Below are positions 11,334 through 23,061 of a stretch of DNA of 64,000 bases, in pieces. The notes under the pieces were generated by a model. That model had not been told where the DNA came from. It saw nothing but the letters and a program-made list of their open reading frames with translations, and did no database searches. Position numbers and translations under genes: made by a program. This DNA is from Blepharisma japonicum (lineage: Eukaryota; Ciliophora; Heterotrichea; Heterotrichida; Blepharismidae), in contig CATKHK010000049.1 in assembly GCA_949751835.1 (NCBI GenBank), positions 124,001 to 188,000 of the forward strand, given 5' to 3'. Position 1 is the stretch's first letter. Every line of letters starts with the position of its first letter.

Positions 11334-13718
11334 TTATTCTTCTGCTGTAGACATTTCAATAGTTTTTTGCTTTTTTAGACTACAGTCAATGCATAGTCAA
11401 TCTTCGTCACATTGGGCTTGTTCAAGAGTTTCAATATACCCAATACAACCGAAATGGTACCATCTTTCGCATTGAGGGCATTCTATCATTTCGTTTTCTT
11501 TTATTTTGGTTTCATATTCTTCTTGTGACCATTCAGGAAGTCATGGAAGCTGATAATAGAAAGGCTTATTGCAGTAGCAGTATGTGTCTTTGCTGATGAC
11601 AGGCTTTGGGATGATTTTTTTGAGTTTTTTTGCTTGGGATTTTTGATGGGATCCTTTATAGGAATTTCTATATCCAGCAGGTCTCACTTTTTTAACTAAA
11701 TGATGGGAGCCTGGCATCATACTTTGGCCATAATAAATTGATAACCGATCTCCTCTCAATAAAATATCATTTTTTATCCTTGTATAAAGAGTGTCTTGGA
11801 ATCTCTTAAAGCATTCTTCTGGTGTCCTTCTTTCTATTGCAATAGACTCTTCCAAAATTACTTCTGGATGGATCAATGTAAAATATTGAGGCCTCTCCAC
11901 ATCAACACGTGATTTTCTAGTTGACGCTGTCAAATTTATATGAAGAAAAAATGGTCTATTTTGTCCCACATTTAATTTATGCAAATATTTTTGGATTTTA
12001 AATTCCAAATTTTGGTCTTCAATTGCTGTAAAAATTTTTGATGGCTGTGCCAATGATTTTTTTTCTCTTTTTCTTTTGATGCCTCTTTGTGTTGTTGTAT
12101 TTGCATTTTGCTCCCATTTTTCTATTGCTTTATAAAATTTGAAAATATCATCAGTCACTTTTTTTTGCCTTGTTTCAAGCATTTTTCTGAGCTGTAAAGG
12201 TTTATGCAGAGCACAATAAATTTTGTGTTTTCCAAAGCCACGCTTAGTAGCGAAATGATCCTTCCCACACTCAGGATGGAATGCTTTGATGCATCCTTTG
12301 AAGCTACAAAATACACAAGCTCCATTGGCAGTTTTGCACACTTCACATATAGAGGAATAGCAGATATTGTTAATTTTTGATATATCAATTTCTTCTAATT
12401 TTAATGGGCTAGAAATATGGACTTTTTCAACTCTCAGTGCACAAAATACGTGAACCCAAACAAAATTGTCAGTTTTTCCTTTATTTAATTTCAATGGTGA
12501 ATAATTTGGAAAATGGTTTGAATTATTGTTAGTATGGACTGTTTTCTTCATAGCACCGCCTAATTTAGGACATAGAGCACACTGGCATAATGTTCGTTTA
12601 TCTGGAGATAATAATAGACAAGGCTCACAGGTCCAGTCATTAGATTTTTCTGAAATTCCATAGCACTTCATATGAACTTCCATGCCACATTTTACACATT
12701 TTACTAATGGGTCAGCTTCTTCATTATCATTTTCTGAGCACACCCAACAGCCTTCATTTTGCAATTTTTCTAAATTTTTCCTCAACCCCAACGATGAAAA
12801 CCCATTTTCTTTGCTTGACAGTGTTAATGCAGACTCTTCAAAATAATGCAAATAATCTTGCTGAATGGTGCCTAGATCTAATTTTGCCAGCTCAGCATGG
12901 ATTTTTTCTTCAGAAATTCCAGAAGTTTTTTTGGTTTTATCTTTCAAAAATAATGCATCTTGAATTTCTTGGAATAAGGACTGTAACTCTTTTTCCGCAT
13001 TTTTATGTTCAGTATCATAATATTTTATTAAAGAATCAATGAAACTTGGACTTTTGGCTGGCTTTGGTTTGGCTTTTAAAGAGAAAGAAATATATTCAAG
13101 ACTGGCACCGCTTATTAATGGAAATTCAGGAATACTGCTTAAATTTAAGCCTTGCGGGAAATATTCAACACCAATGATGTATCATAGTATATAACCATTG
13201 CAAAGAGATGCTGGAGAATCTTTCTGTTTGTAATCGCTTTGCCAGATTTTGCTGTAAAGAATCTTTTTGCACTGATTTCTGATATTAGGGTACTTATAAG
13301 AGTCTTTTCTTTTAAATCCAGAATGATGAATGTCACAATGAAGCATATCATCTTTGACATCATGCTTAGCAAAATGATGATAAATTGAACACCACTTATG
13401 AACGAATTGGGAGCAATCTCTGATACTACATTGATATAACAATCCACTTTCTCCACATATAAAACACCCTTTTGATTCAATGCATGTCTTATGTGCTAAG
13501 CCCTTTATGTTAATAAAAATGCTTGCGGGAAGTTGTAGCAAAGTAGGAGTCGAACGTTTGCAAAATACGCAAATAGAAGGCTCCTGAGTTGTACTAGTAA
13601 TATCTAAGTAATCTAATTGAGCTTGGTGTGAATTTTTTGGTAAAATCGAAGTCTTTATCTTTCTAGTTTTTGGGTCGAGCGCATCGGAGGCTGCTTTAAC
13701 TTTTCTTTGAGATTGCAT
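11334..13718 (-). CDS. Multi-PHD-finger chromatin protein (JADE/BRPF-like PZP module)
   Basis: This 794-residue frame has TGA read as Trp at least three times. There are three Cys/His regions. First, an extended-PHD-like block near residues 50-150 (ICVFCKR, then GCFICGESG, HKWC). Second, near 330-510, a PHD (CWVCSENDN ... VKCGMEVHMKCYG ... WTCEPC), a zinc knuckle (CQCALCP) and an extended PHD (HVFCA ... CEVCK ... FHPECG); this PHD-knuckle-PHD order is the PZP module of JADE/BRPF and MLL-type proteins that reads histone H3. Third, a C-terminal PHD (YCYCNKP ... CPQCERWYHFGC ... WLCIDC). No SET or bromodomain is visible. It probably acts as a histone-reading subunit in the nucleus. Confidence 0.88.
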
Positions 13719-14085
13719 TTTTTATTAAGTGGTTAAAATCAAATGAAATAAGAAATTTAAAGTCAGTCAGTTAGATATGAAGGTAAGACTAATATAATTA
13801 TGAAATTTTATTCAAGTCTTACTTATAATTCCTTTCATCCATGAACTAATTATGGCAACCTTCAAATAGGGCGGACTGAAATTCTTTAATTGATTTAGGC
13901 AAAAAAAATTTATTGCTTGTGTGGAAAGGTTGGAAAAATATATAAAATTTTCTAGTAAAAGCTGATTTGATTTGCCATATATGATGAAAATCTGGAGGAT
14001 GACCAAAAAGGAAATTTTATTTTTTCAAATCTAATAAGCTTGACTTGGAGATAGCTCTGCTAATTAATCCACATTATATATATAA
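13719..14085. other. 367-bp divergent intergenic region
   Basis: This is the spacer between the PHD gene (minus) and the RanBP2-finger gene (plus). A minus-strand frame without an ATG start crosses it, but its composition is that of spacer DNA. Nothing else is visible. Confidence 0.4.
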
Positions 14086-14340
14086 ATGTCTAGAGTAGTG
14101 ACACTGAAAAATTCAAGAACTCAAGCACAAAGCAGAAATGAAGAAGCAAAGCAAGCTCAAAGCAAAACTAAAAGTTCTAAATCAAAGCGAAAACCACAGC
14201 AAAAAGCAGGGAATAGACCGAATACAATAGGTGATGATACCGATGGAAGATGGCGATGTGAAGGATGCACATTTTTGAATAGCGGAGACACCTGCTCAAG
14301 ATGTGGGTGGAAACATAATGAAAGCAAAATAGATCAATAA
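14086..14340 (+). CDS. Small RanBP2-type zinc-finger protein
   Basis: An 84-residue protein. The first 50 residues are Lys/Gln/Ser-rich and basic. Residues 57-76 fit the RanBP2 zinc finger: WRCEGCTFLNSGDTCSRCGW, that is W-x-C-x2-C-T-x2-N ... C-x2-C. Such fingers bind single-stranded RNA or ubiquitin; the basic tail suggests nucleic acid, which is inference. It is a single-exon gene ending at TAA. Confidence 0.8.
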   Translation: MSRVVTLKNSRTQAQSRNEEAKQAQSKTKSSKSKRKPQQKAGNRPNTIGDDTDGRWRCEGCTFLNSGDTCSRCGWKHNESKIDQ

Positions 14341-14575
14341 TTTTCAGTGTCTGATTAAGATTATATTCAAAAATATAAATAAATCAAATAATTGATGATT
14401 AAATTTCCTCGTTATTTTGGGAATATGCAAAAAGCTTAATACGAAACTATTTTTAGAATTAATTAGAATTTTATAAATTTTTATAAAGAAGCTGATGCTT
14501 GTTAAAAGATCATGATAAACCAATTTTAATGTTGGAGAATTTTTATAATAAATCTTAAGTTATATAACTTTCAGG

Positions 14576-14863
14576 TTAATTACTGGTTCTATTTCTGATA
14601 CCTAGTTTCTCAGGAATATTTGATGTCTCTATAATTGACTTCTCTGGAGGATAAAGTGACTGAATTGCAGCTTGTCTTTCTAATATCTCAATATTTTTTT
14701 CTATTTTTGATAAATCCAATGATTTTTCACGAAAATTATCCCTTGAAATCCTAAGAAAATATTCTCTATAGTTGTAGTCCTTTAATTTCCTGCAGGTTTT
14801 CATTATCTTTCTATAGTGCCTAAGCGCCTCCATTTCAATCAAAATATTATTAAAATTTGGCAC
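14576..14863 (-). CDS. LYRM4: ISD11/LYRM4-like LYR protein (Fe-S cluster assembly)
   Basis: This 95-residue protein matches the small mitochondrial LYR protein ISD11 in length and motif order. The LYR region is ALRHYRKIMK (HYR for LYR) near residue 14. The ISD11-typical blocks YNYREYFLR, FREK, RQAAIQSLY and PEKSIIE follow in the usual spacing. ISD11 binds the cysteine desulfurase Nfs1 together with acyl-carrier protein and is needed for sulfur delivery to the scaffold ISCU in the matrix. No cleavable presequence is obvious, as in the family. The start is the only upstream ATG in the frame. Confidence 0.88.
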   Translation of the reverse strand: MPNFNNILIEMEALRHYRKIMKTCRKLKDYNYREYFLRISRDNFREKSLDLSKIEKNIEILERQAAIQSLYPPEKSIIETSNIPEKLGIRNRTSN

Positions 14864-15120
14864 CAGACTTTCAAAATAAATACAAGCAGACGAAAATTAA
14901 AATTTTTAATTGATATATTTACCACTATAAATATAAAAAACTAAAATATTTTTAGGCCTAAAACTTGCAAATAATTATTTAACAATATTTTTTTTATTTC
15001 ATATATAATGTTCTCTTATTTACTATTTAATTTAGCATATTTCTAATTATTATTAAGTTTCAACATTTATTAGTTTTCATAAATCTTAAATAAATCAATA
15101 TATTTACCTCAGATATAAAT

Positions 15121-17274
15121 ATGTCTGAACCACTGGGGGAACCTGTTAAGCGGCAAAAAATTTCTGATGACGGTGAAGCAGCTATTTCCCTTATGGAATC
15201 TTTGCCTTCTGTTCAGTCTACTCGTCTTTCTGCACGATTACACGATATGCGAGCTGAAATTTCCCAGCTAAAAAATGAAAAATCCCAGTTATCCACAAAA
15301 TTCAATCAAATATCTTCTTTTTTATCTAAATTCAATGCATCTTGAGCAAAGGTATTTGATAAATAGCTTATAAGCAATATCCGATCTATTTGCCAGGCCT
15401 TTAGTAATGAGCCTGGAGAAATAGATACAAACATGGAGCCGAGCCCGTTTGACATTATTCTCAAAGATGAGGATGGCCTAGAGCAGTTCTCAGAACTCAC
15501 CCATGGCTCTATTAAGCAGCTTCTCTTGCTTATTGATTCTTTGAGAAAAAGTCAAAATCACCACGAAACATGTGTAAATAATGAAGAATTGTTTCAGAAA
15601 AATATTAATCTTTCTGCCCAGATACATGAGCTCCAAGGAGAACTTAGCGTTCTTAATGATACTAAAAATGCTTTAACACAGGAAATTTCTAATTTAACCA
15701 ATTTAAATGAGGATTTACGCAGCTTAAATGAACGGCTCAATGTAAGGCTCTCAAATTCGAAAACTGATGGAAATTGTAAATGCCCCTGCAAGTGTGGAGC
15801 CAGAAACCAAAATATTAATGGTGAAGAAGTAAAAGATGTAGTTGAGGTAACTGAAGAGTTAAAACAAATAATCAAAGAAAGAGACATGTTTAAAAAAGGC
15901 TTTGAGGACGATTTTTTATCAAAATTTAAAACAGGGTATGAAGATTTAACATCAGAGGAGCGGCTTTTACAGTCAAAAGTGTTTAAAAATATATTATATC
16001 AGGCTAGGGCTTTAAAGAAAAGACTTGATAGATATAGGGATACAAATGATGATCTTTATAAATATAAAGAAGATTATGATGATAAAATCAGCAGAGAAAC
16101 ATATAAAATAAGGAAAAGAGAGGAGGAAAAAAGAGAGGATTTATTAAAACAAATACATGAGCTTAATAAAAAAATCAATTCTATTGAAAGTGAAAAAAAT
16201 GGTTTGGCAAGTAAATTAGAAAATTTGCAATCCGCTAGCAAAGATACTGCAAACCAAGCACATTATTTAAACTTAATCGAAACTCTTGAAAAAGAATGCA
16301 CAGCCAGAAAAAGCTCAAATGAAGAATTAAGGAGGCTTAACAATGAACTCTCATACAGGCTGGAATCTGCCAACAAAAAAATCACTGATTCTTTAGAAAC
16401 TCTTAAAAATATTGAAGGAGAAGATAGAAAAGCCAAAGAAATCCACATGTTAAAAGCACAAATAGACGAACTTAAAAAAGAAATAAAAATTGAGCAGTCT
16501 ACAAATGAAAATTTAATAAAAGAACTTGATGTCACTGGGACTGCTTATGAAGAATCTCTTAAGAAAAATAAAACACTTGCACAACAAATTAACGAGCAGG
16601 AACAAAATTATATACAATTAATGAATGAAAGAGTGAAAGAAAGTGGATGGAAAGCGCTTCATGATAAAGAAAAACAAGCTTATGAAATTAAGATTCAGTC
16701 ACTTGAAGAGCTAATTAATCAGCTAAATAGTGTAGTAAAAGAAAAAGAAAATCAATATAATGAATTGAAGACAATGATTGATAGTCTTGAGTCAGCCATG
16801 AGAAAAAGTGAACACAAACTTAGAGAATTCCAAGAAAAGCATGAAGAAAGTATTAAAAGATACCAAGAAATCGAGGAATTAAATAAAGAACTCAAACAAA
16901 ATTTAGACAAAGGAAGTAAGCATTGCGAAAAAATTGCAAAAGATATTTTCGAATTAAAAATAAAACTCCAAAAATCTGAAGAAAAATATATTGAGCAAGA
17001 AGAGATGCATAAAAAAGAAATAAATACTGACAACTTAAGATCGACAGATGAAATTCTTAATACTGATCTTGCCAGATACAGGGTAATTTCTATATAGAAA
17101 ATGATTAGATGCTCTCAATGCTCTGAGAGGATTAGAGAAGTGGTTATTACAAAATGTTTCCACACTTTCTGCAAAAAATGTATTGACGACAATTTGGCAT
17201 TGAGAAAAAGAAAATGCCCAAGTTGCCTTACGAAGTTTGGCGACATGGACGTCAAGAAAATTTGGTGGAATTAG
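15121..17274 (+). CDS. BRE1: Bre1-like E3 ubiquitin ligase for histone H2B (RNF20/40 family)
   Basis: Three exons (15121-15351, 15367-17082, 17098-17274) are joined across two 15-nt introns, giving 707 residues. Most of the protein is a long coiled coil. The C-terminus is a C3HC4 RING: CSQCSERIREVVITKCFH, then FCKKC and CPSC, followed by FGDMDVKKIWW. The VVITKCFH ... RKCP ... FG-x-x-DVK pattern is the Bre1/RNF20/RNF40 signature. The second intron sits just before the RING, so a reading without splicing would lose the catalytic domain. Bre1 with Rad6 monoubiquitinates H2B during transcription. A short Cys cluster (CKCPCKC, about residue 215) in the coiled coil is unexplained. Confidence 0.93.
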
Positions 17275-17398
17275 CAATTTTTCAAAAATTTGGATAAATA
17301 AGATAAAATCTGTTGCAAAAATTTATTCTTTTGAATTTATTTTAAAATTATTAATTCGAGTGTAAAATGCAAAGACAGCGGATAATTCATAAAATGCT

Positions 17399-18013
17399 TT
17401 ATGAAAAATGTGAAGAAAATGGCTTGTATAATTGGTAATGAATAATTGGTATCTGTTTACTCAGAATATTTCTCGCAGTATGCTTATGAAAATTATTTTT
17501 ATATCCACCTTTTCCTCTATTTTTAATCAAATCATAATCATCATTGTCTTTATTTTTTTCTTCCTTTTTGGCATTTTCCATATCTTTTGAATTTTCTTCG
17601 ATAATGCTATTCCTGCTTTTTAAACTTGTGTTTGGCCTACTGCCTTTCAAAGAAGGTAAATGTATGAATAATCGTATAGGCGGCGAGGTACTTTTATCGA
17701 CTGGAGTGTTACCTCCAGTTAAAGATTCTCGTTTTAACCTATAAGAGCTTACAGAGCTACAGTTATCATTATGTATTTCTTTTTCACAAGGAAGATTTGC
17801 TATAATAGAATCCGCTATTTCAGTTCCTCGGTGTCGATATTTATGATGGCTTGCATTTGAAATTTTATCTGTGCTAATCTCTTTATTTATATCAATATTG
17901 CGGGATATTATATTGAATTTCTTTAATAAGGATTTTGTAGGTTTTTTAGGAGGTGACGGGGCAAAGAATTTTCCTTTTTGGCTTTGATATGCATCATAAA
18001 GACCATAATTCAT
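17399..18013 (-). CDS. Hypothetical basic, low-complexity protein
   Basis: A 204-residue frame with an ATG start and TAA stop and no in-frame TGA. It is rich in Lys, Ser and Asn, contains a PSPPKKPTKS patch near the N-terminus, and has an acidic/Lys alternating stretch near residue 150. No domain is recognised. It lies 44 bp downstream of the WIPI gene on the same strand and converges with Bre1. Confidence 0.55.
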   Translation of the reverse strand: MNYGLYDAYQSQKGKFFAPSPPKKPTKSLLKKFNIISRNIDINKEISTDKISNASHHKYRHRGTEIADSIIANLPCEKEIHNDNCSSVSSYRLKRESLTGGNTPVDKSTSPPIRLFIHLPSLKGSRPNTSLKSRNSIIEENSKDMENAKKEEKNKDNDDYDLIKNRGKGGYKNNFHKHTARNILSKQIPIIHYQLYKPFSSHFS

Positions 18014-18057
18014 TTTAATTCAGTCAATATGATTCTGTGGAAATTTAAATTATTTTA

Positions 18058-19101
18058 CTAAAGATCTACTACTTGCTCTTGATGAATCAACTGGCATTCT
18101 CCTCCTTCATCTGAGTTAAATGAAGCTAAATAATAGCAGCCGTCAGCATTAAGTACAATAATGGTATTTTTCACAGCCCCAAATGCACAGATTGTTTTGG
18201 CATCTCGAACCCTAAACTGTGCAAAGCTTCACTCAGACTCAAAGTATCCTTTAAGTATGTATTTCATAAACGAAAAGGCTGATCTCGGGTTTAATTGCTT
18301 TGTTGTATCAGTGGAAAATACATGAACTGTTCCTTTATCGCTTGAGCAGATAAGCCATTGTGATGATGGGTGGAAACTTAGACAATAAATTTCAGCTCTG
18401 TCGATACCTCTTCTAAGCTCTTGTAATAGGCTTCCATCGTCAGGTTTAAAAATTCTTATAACCGTCCCTTTATCAGATGCAGTAGCCAGCATAGTGCCAT
18501 TATAATTAAGCTCAAGGCACATAATGGCAGTACCATGTGCATGGATTGATACAGATTTCTCTTCGTTGTAGATTTGGACTCTGACACTTCCTTTGACTTT
18601 ATCTGGGCAAGCGAGAACAATTCTTTCATCTAAATAAGATACAGCACAAATTCCTTTAGGATTTGGTGCAGTTTGAATGTTATCACGAACTTTAAGATCT
18701 TCTAAGTTATAAACATAAATTTTGTTCTCTAAAACGACTATAATACGGTCTTTTCGGAGTTTAACCCCTTTTACTTCTGTTCTGAATGTTAGCTCTCCAA
18801 TCGGCCTCATTTGTTGATCATCTCATATAATAACTTTATTTGGAGGGTACCTAGGTGTTTTGCCGCCACCTACAAGTGCCACTATATTTGATCGATGTAG
18901 AAGTTCTACGATTCCAATACCCCCTGAAAAATCTAATTAGAAATTACCTCTTCGGAAACAGTATTTGAGAGGGTTACTTTTGAAAATTCGGAAACCATTG
19001 TCAGTTCCAACACAAAAACACGAATAATCTTGATTAAATCGGACAGATAAAAGCTCTTCAGCAAATCTTGATCTATGAACAATTGGCTGAGCAGTTGCCA
19101 T
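18058..19101 (-). CDS. PROPPIN/WIPI (Atg18-family) PI3P-binding beta-propeller
   Basis: Exons 18948-19101 and 18058-18932 are joined by a 15-nt intron, giving 342 residues. The sequence shows WD-like blades and the PROPPIN lipid motif LRRG, followed by the [11 protein letters not shown] and [10 protein letters not shown] blades. [18 protein letters not shown] (Trp coded TGA) is the hallmark of the WIPI3/WIPI4 (WDR45B/WDR45, HSV2) branch, as is LRRG in place of FRRG. These proteins bind PI3P/PI(3,5)P2 on autophagosome and endosome membranes. The gene for a UVRAG-like PI3-kinase subunit is in the same window at 58-59 kb. Confidence 0.93.
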
Positions 19102-19332
19102 TAAATTATGTATTATATAAGGATTTTCAAATTAAACTAACAATAATAAACAATAAGGGGTATTTTAAAGAAAGATTTTGAATATTTTAAATAAATTGCA
19201 TAATAAAACAAATTTATTAATAATTTAAAAAACAAAAAAATGCATATTTGCACATATTTTTAGTTAAAAATCCAGTGAATCTATCATTTTGATTTATCAA
19301 AACAATTAATTATTTAATTCATTATGAAAATT

Positions 19333-19992
19333 TTATACATTTCGAGACAAATCCTTCAAAATGCTCATTAAAGCTTCATCTTGATATTTATGTAGGTGTT
19401 TTAATTTTATTGACTTTTTTTCTGTTATTGGTGCCATATATAATTCCTTAGCATGCCTATTTCAATCTTTCTCTCCATGCGGAGATTTTCTTTTAATATG
19501 CATTCTTGATTTTGCTCGGCTTTGTGCATTCGCAGAATAATCAGCCATTCTAGGCAAACAGCTTGTATCATTTCCTTTTGGCAAATTTGGCAATAAATCA
19601 TCTTCAGTTGTGTTTATTAGCCCAATTGATGTGTTAATAAAGCTTAGCTTTTCATCGATTAGCTTATAAGCTGTATCTGCCGTGCTTGTTTGTTTGGAAG
19701 AACATAAAGAAGCTCTTAATGGAATTTACCTTGGTTTTAAATATTCTCCTAGTTCTTGGGTGAATTTTGAGTATTTTGGAAGTTGGTATTTTTGGTCTTC
19801 AAGCTTAACTATTGTATGATAAGTTTTAGAGAAATCATCAATTCATGATTGATTGTCTAATGGCACTATGTGTGTTTTACGGGATCGCATTGTTGCATAA
19901 ACATGATCATGAAGAAGACTGATTAGTCTTGATATCTGAACATTATATGTTGACTCTAAAGATCGAGTTGCAAATCCACTATAAATCGACAT
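19333..19992 (-). CDS. Hypothetical protein, 214 residues, one intron
   Basis: ATG at 19992 opens a frame that reaches a TAA inside a clear 15-nt GT...AG intron (19715-19729). Removing it keeps the frame to TAA at 19333. Two in-frame TGA are read as Trp (NQSWIDD and KDWNR). The N-terminus is MSIYSGFATRSLESTYNVQ. The N-terminal half is helical and the rest is Ser/Lys-rich. I do not recognise the family. It is easily missed by standard-code searches because its longest uninterrupted piece is short. Confidence 0.72.
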
Positions 19993-20048
19993 TATTTATA
20001 TCTAACTTCTAATAATAAAATTGTAACTAATTAGTTAAAACAAAAACA

Positions 20049-20954
20049 TTAATCGCTTGCTATATCAGTGACATCAAAAGGTACATATTCAATGTAATTT
20101 ATCGAAATTTCGTCCAAAAATTGCTCCTCAGGGTTAGGAGTTGCGACATAAGGCCGCTTTGAAGGGGAATGGGAAAATCAATTTTGAGAGTAAAATGTGG
20201 AATTCAAAGAATGGGAACCCATCTGCTTCATAACACTTTCTTTTTTTAGTAAAGTTTGCCTCAGATTTTTTTTGAGTTCTTCTTCTAATGATTCAAGCTC
20301 TTTTATTTTTTGCTTTATATTTTCTTGATAATTTGTTTCGTCTTCTATCCTTTTAATATATTTTAATTCAGCCTCGAGTTTAAGCTTTTTCGCTCTTTCT
20401 TCTTGAATTTCTTTTTTTTTCCTAGATTCACTAACAACCCTTTCTGCCTTATTTTTTGTTATACTCTGATTCAGCTCTTCCTGTTCTTTTCTCACTGATT
20501 CATTCATCATTTTTTCATTTTTAACTGAAGAGCTTGCTCTTTTCTTTTCTAAAATTAATTTTTGCTTTGTTTGCATCAGACTTTCTTTCCTTTTTTCCCT
20601 TTCTTCTGAAACAATTCTCTTTTTGTTATCTAGGTCTTTGGATAAATTTATTTTCTTTTGCGTTTGGAGATCTTTGTCATCGTTGGCCTTTTTTCTGACT
20701 TCTTGCCGCTTTTTCGTCATAGTTTTGGCAAGCTCAATAGTACGTTCAGATCTGCAGCGCTCTGTTTCTAAGTGTTTTATGCGGTTTTGGAGTAGTAAAA
20801 CTTGGTTATCTAGATGCTTTCGAGCTTGCATTAAGGCATGCATTTGAATTCCTTTATTTGGGTGTATCTGAATGTGGGAGCTGCTGAGTTTTGAAGAAGA
20901 ATTTGTGTTACTTCGTGTAGCATCACTTATGCTTACGGGTAAATATTTTTCCAT
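20049..20954 (-). CDS. Coiled-coil protein, Lys/Glu-rich
   Basis: A 301-residue frame; TGA at the position after YSQN is read as Trp and the frame continues 43 codons to TAA at 20049. Residues about 35-245 form one continuous charged helix with heptad character (repeating Lys, Arg, Glu, Gln). The C-terminal tail is acidic. Such proteins in ciliates are often basal-body or cortical components, but nothing specific supports that here. It diverges from the next coiled-coil gene. Confidence 0.72.
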
Positions 20955-21297
20955 TTAAAACTAACTGAAAATTGTATTAGATGGATTGATCTATTATTAC
21001 TTTTTTAATGGGAATAAAATTAGTGAATTGATATTTAGTCAGATAAGTGATATGAAATATATTATAAGGGAAAGTTTATTCTGATATAGATATTATAGAG
21101 GAAATCTATTAATTGGATATTCTATTAAATAAACTTAAAGTTCCAGTTATTTGAAGCAGAATATTATTTAAAAAATCGAAAAAATTATTCAAAGTTTTAT
21201 TCACTAAGAAGATCTTTAATTTATTAAAACAGCTTATTTTTCATAATGAGTTTGCTGTAAAAATTGCAGCACGTATGAATTAATTTTCATTTAAACA
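20955..21297. other. 343-bp divergent intergenic region
   Basis: An AT-rich spacer between two divergent coiled-coil genes. No RNA gene, repeat or frame is seen; it presumably carries both promoters. Confidence 0.4.
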
Positions 21298-22506
21298 ATG
21301 GCCGAGCTTAGTTCAAAAAGACTTTTTGGTGATGAAAGCCCATTACGTCTCCCATCCTTAACTTTAGACCGGGCTTTTCTCACTGAACTTGGAAAACAAA
21401 GCAAAGACAGCAACAATCAAGATAAAATCGGCGAATATTATTCAGCAATCAAGTCCCAGATCTCCACATTAGATACTCATATTGATGGCGTTCTTCAGCG
21501 TCACGAGCAGGATTTTTTAAACGCTTTTAAGTGCCAAATGTATAATTTGTATGCTCAGCTCAAAGAGTTGAAGAAAAAAACTGACGAAAATGAGCTTAAG
21601 ATTAAGAGAGATGAGCAAATAAATAGGTTACAAAAATCAATGGAATGGTTCAGAGAAGAAGCTGTTAAGCTGGGGGAAAGCGCACAATTTTATAAAAAAG
21701 AAGCTGATAAGTGGAAAGCAAAGGCAGAAAGCTTAGAAGATGACCGAAAATTTTTGGAAACTCAGCTAAAAACAGCGAAGAGGAAGATAAAGCTGCTACA
21801 AGGAGAATCAATAATAAAAGATGAAATTGAAGAACCTCAGGAATCATTTATTACACAAAAAGAGCCAATACATAACGAATCAGTAGCGAGTATTAAAAAT
21901 TATTCACCTGTTTCAAAATATGGAATTGTGGTTTTAGATTTACTACAAAAATATTCGATCAAGGACGGGTCTTTTTATATAGAAATTGAAAATTATTTAT
22001 TAAATCAAGAAAAGCAATACAATGAAGCTATAAAGCATTATAAAAATACATTAGACAATAAGAAAAAGAAAATTCAAAATATCACAGCCCAACAGACGTC
22101 AGTATTTTTAGAAAAAAGTGAGTCAGAGAGCTTGTTCTTAGAATGTGTAGAAGAAGTCAGAAAAGAAGTTTTAAGGAGAAGAGCAAAAACACTTCTTAAT
22201 CAAAAATTTGGCAAAAAAGCGAAATTTACTGAAAGAGACACAAAAGAGCATTTTACCCCCGGAGACAAGCGAAAAATATTAGAGCTTCTTATTTCTAATG
22301 AGCAAGTTTTAATTATGCTTTATGAAAAGCTGTTCCCATACCGAGCAAGCCAATTTGCAACAATTCCGAAAAATGAGGATGAGGAGCATAACGATGAAAA
22401 ACTTATTAATTTAGACGAAATGCTTCAACAGATCCCTTTTAAGCCTCCAGAAGAGAAGCCAAATGAAAGTTTTCAGCATAAAGGCAGAAATCTGCTAACT
22501 ACTTAA
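21298..22506 (+). CDS. Coiled-coil protein of unknown function
   Basis: A 402-residue single-exon frame without TGA codons. Residues 40-170 are a long coiled coil (blocks such as RLQKSMEWFREEAVKL and KWKAKAESLEDDRKFLE). A linker follows, then a second helical region with basic motifs (KEVLRRRAK, NQKFGKKAKF) and an acidic C-terminus. The layout resembles conserved ciliary coiled-coil proteins, but I cannot name the family. Confidence 0.72.
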   Translation: MAELSSKRLFGDESPLRLPSLTLDRAFLTELGKQSKDSNNQDKIGEYYSAIKSQISTLDTHIDGVLQRHEQDFLNAFKCQMYNLYAQLKELKKKTDENELKIKRDEQINRLQKSMEWFREEAVKLGESAQFYKKEADKWKAKAESLEDDRKFLETQLKTAKRKIKLLQGESIIKDEIEEPQESFITQKEPIHNESVASIKNYSPVSKYGIVVLDLLQKYSIKDGSFYIEIENYLLNQEKQYNEAIKHYKNTLDNKKKKIQNITAQQTSVFLEKSESESLFLECVEEVRKEVLRRRAKTLLNQKFGKKAKFTERDTKEHFTPGDKRKILELLISNEQVLIMLYEKLFPYRASQFATIPKNEDEEHNDEKLINLDEMLQQIPFKPPEEKPNESFQHKGRNLLTT

Positions 22507-22551
22507 ATAAATTTGCTAAATTTTAAAATAAAATGGAATAAAAAATAAGCT

Positions 22552-23061
22552 ATGGCTGAATATGATGACGTCCATAAAGAAAAACTGGAAGCTGCCAGGA
22601 ATTTGGTTTATACAGAAAACATGTCTTTGCTACTTATTTATTGACCTATAGCTATATTAATGCTAATTGGTAATTTTACATTTGAAGCTATAATTATTAC
22701 GGTTCTTACACAAACACCTTTACTAGCTGGAGTAATATCGACAAAAACAAATAAGCCTATTTGGTTGAAGCTTTATTTTATTCTTTCGATAATATGTGCT
22801 GCGATTGATTTGTATTTTCTGTATAAATTGATTGTCACACTTGTAGAGTTTGAGATTTTTTATAATACAAGTGAATTATGTGAAGATGATGAAAACTGCG
22901 TACTGTTTGCAATAATTTTTACTATAATATGAGGAATTTATGCGGTAGTTTGCTTGTGAATTCTTGTTATTTGCTGCATCAGAATTGCTCATGCAAATGA
23001 ATACAAAAAACTACTACAAAAGACAGAAATCATTCGTAAACAATATGACACAATAAACTAA
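22552..23061 (+). CDS. Small four-helix membrane protein
   Basis: A 169-residue frame with TGA-coded Trp at three places (IYWPIAI, IIWGIY, CLWILV). Four hydrophobic segments are visible near residues 24-43, 46-65, 74-96 and 118-147, with short loops. A small acidic Cys-containing loop (SELCEDDENC) lies between helices three and four. N- and C-termini are charged and probably cytoplasmic. It lies 45 bp downstream of the coiled-coil gene. No family is recognised. Confidence 0.72.

Noticed and set aside
13812-14006. Minus-strand frame upstream of the PHD gene
   Set aside because: No ATG start, spacer-like composition.
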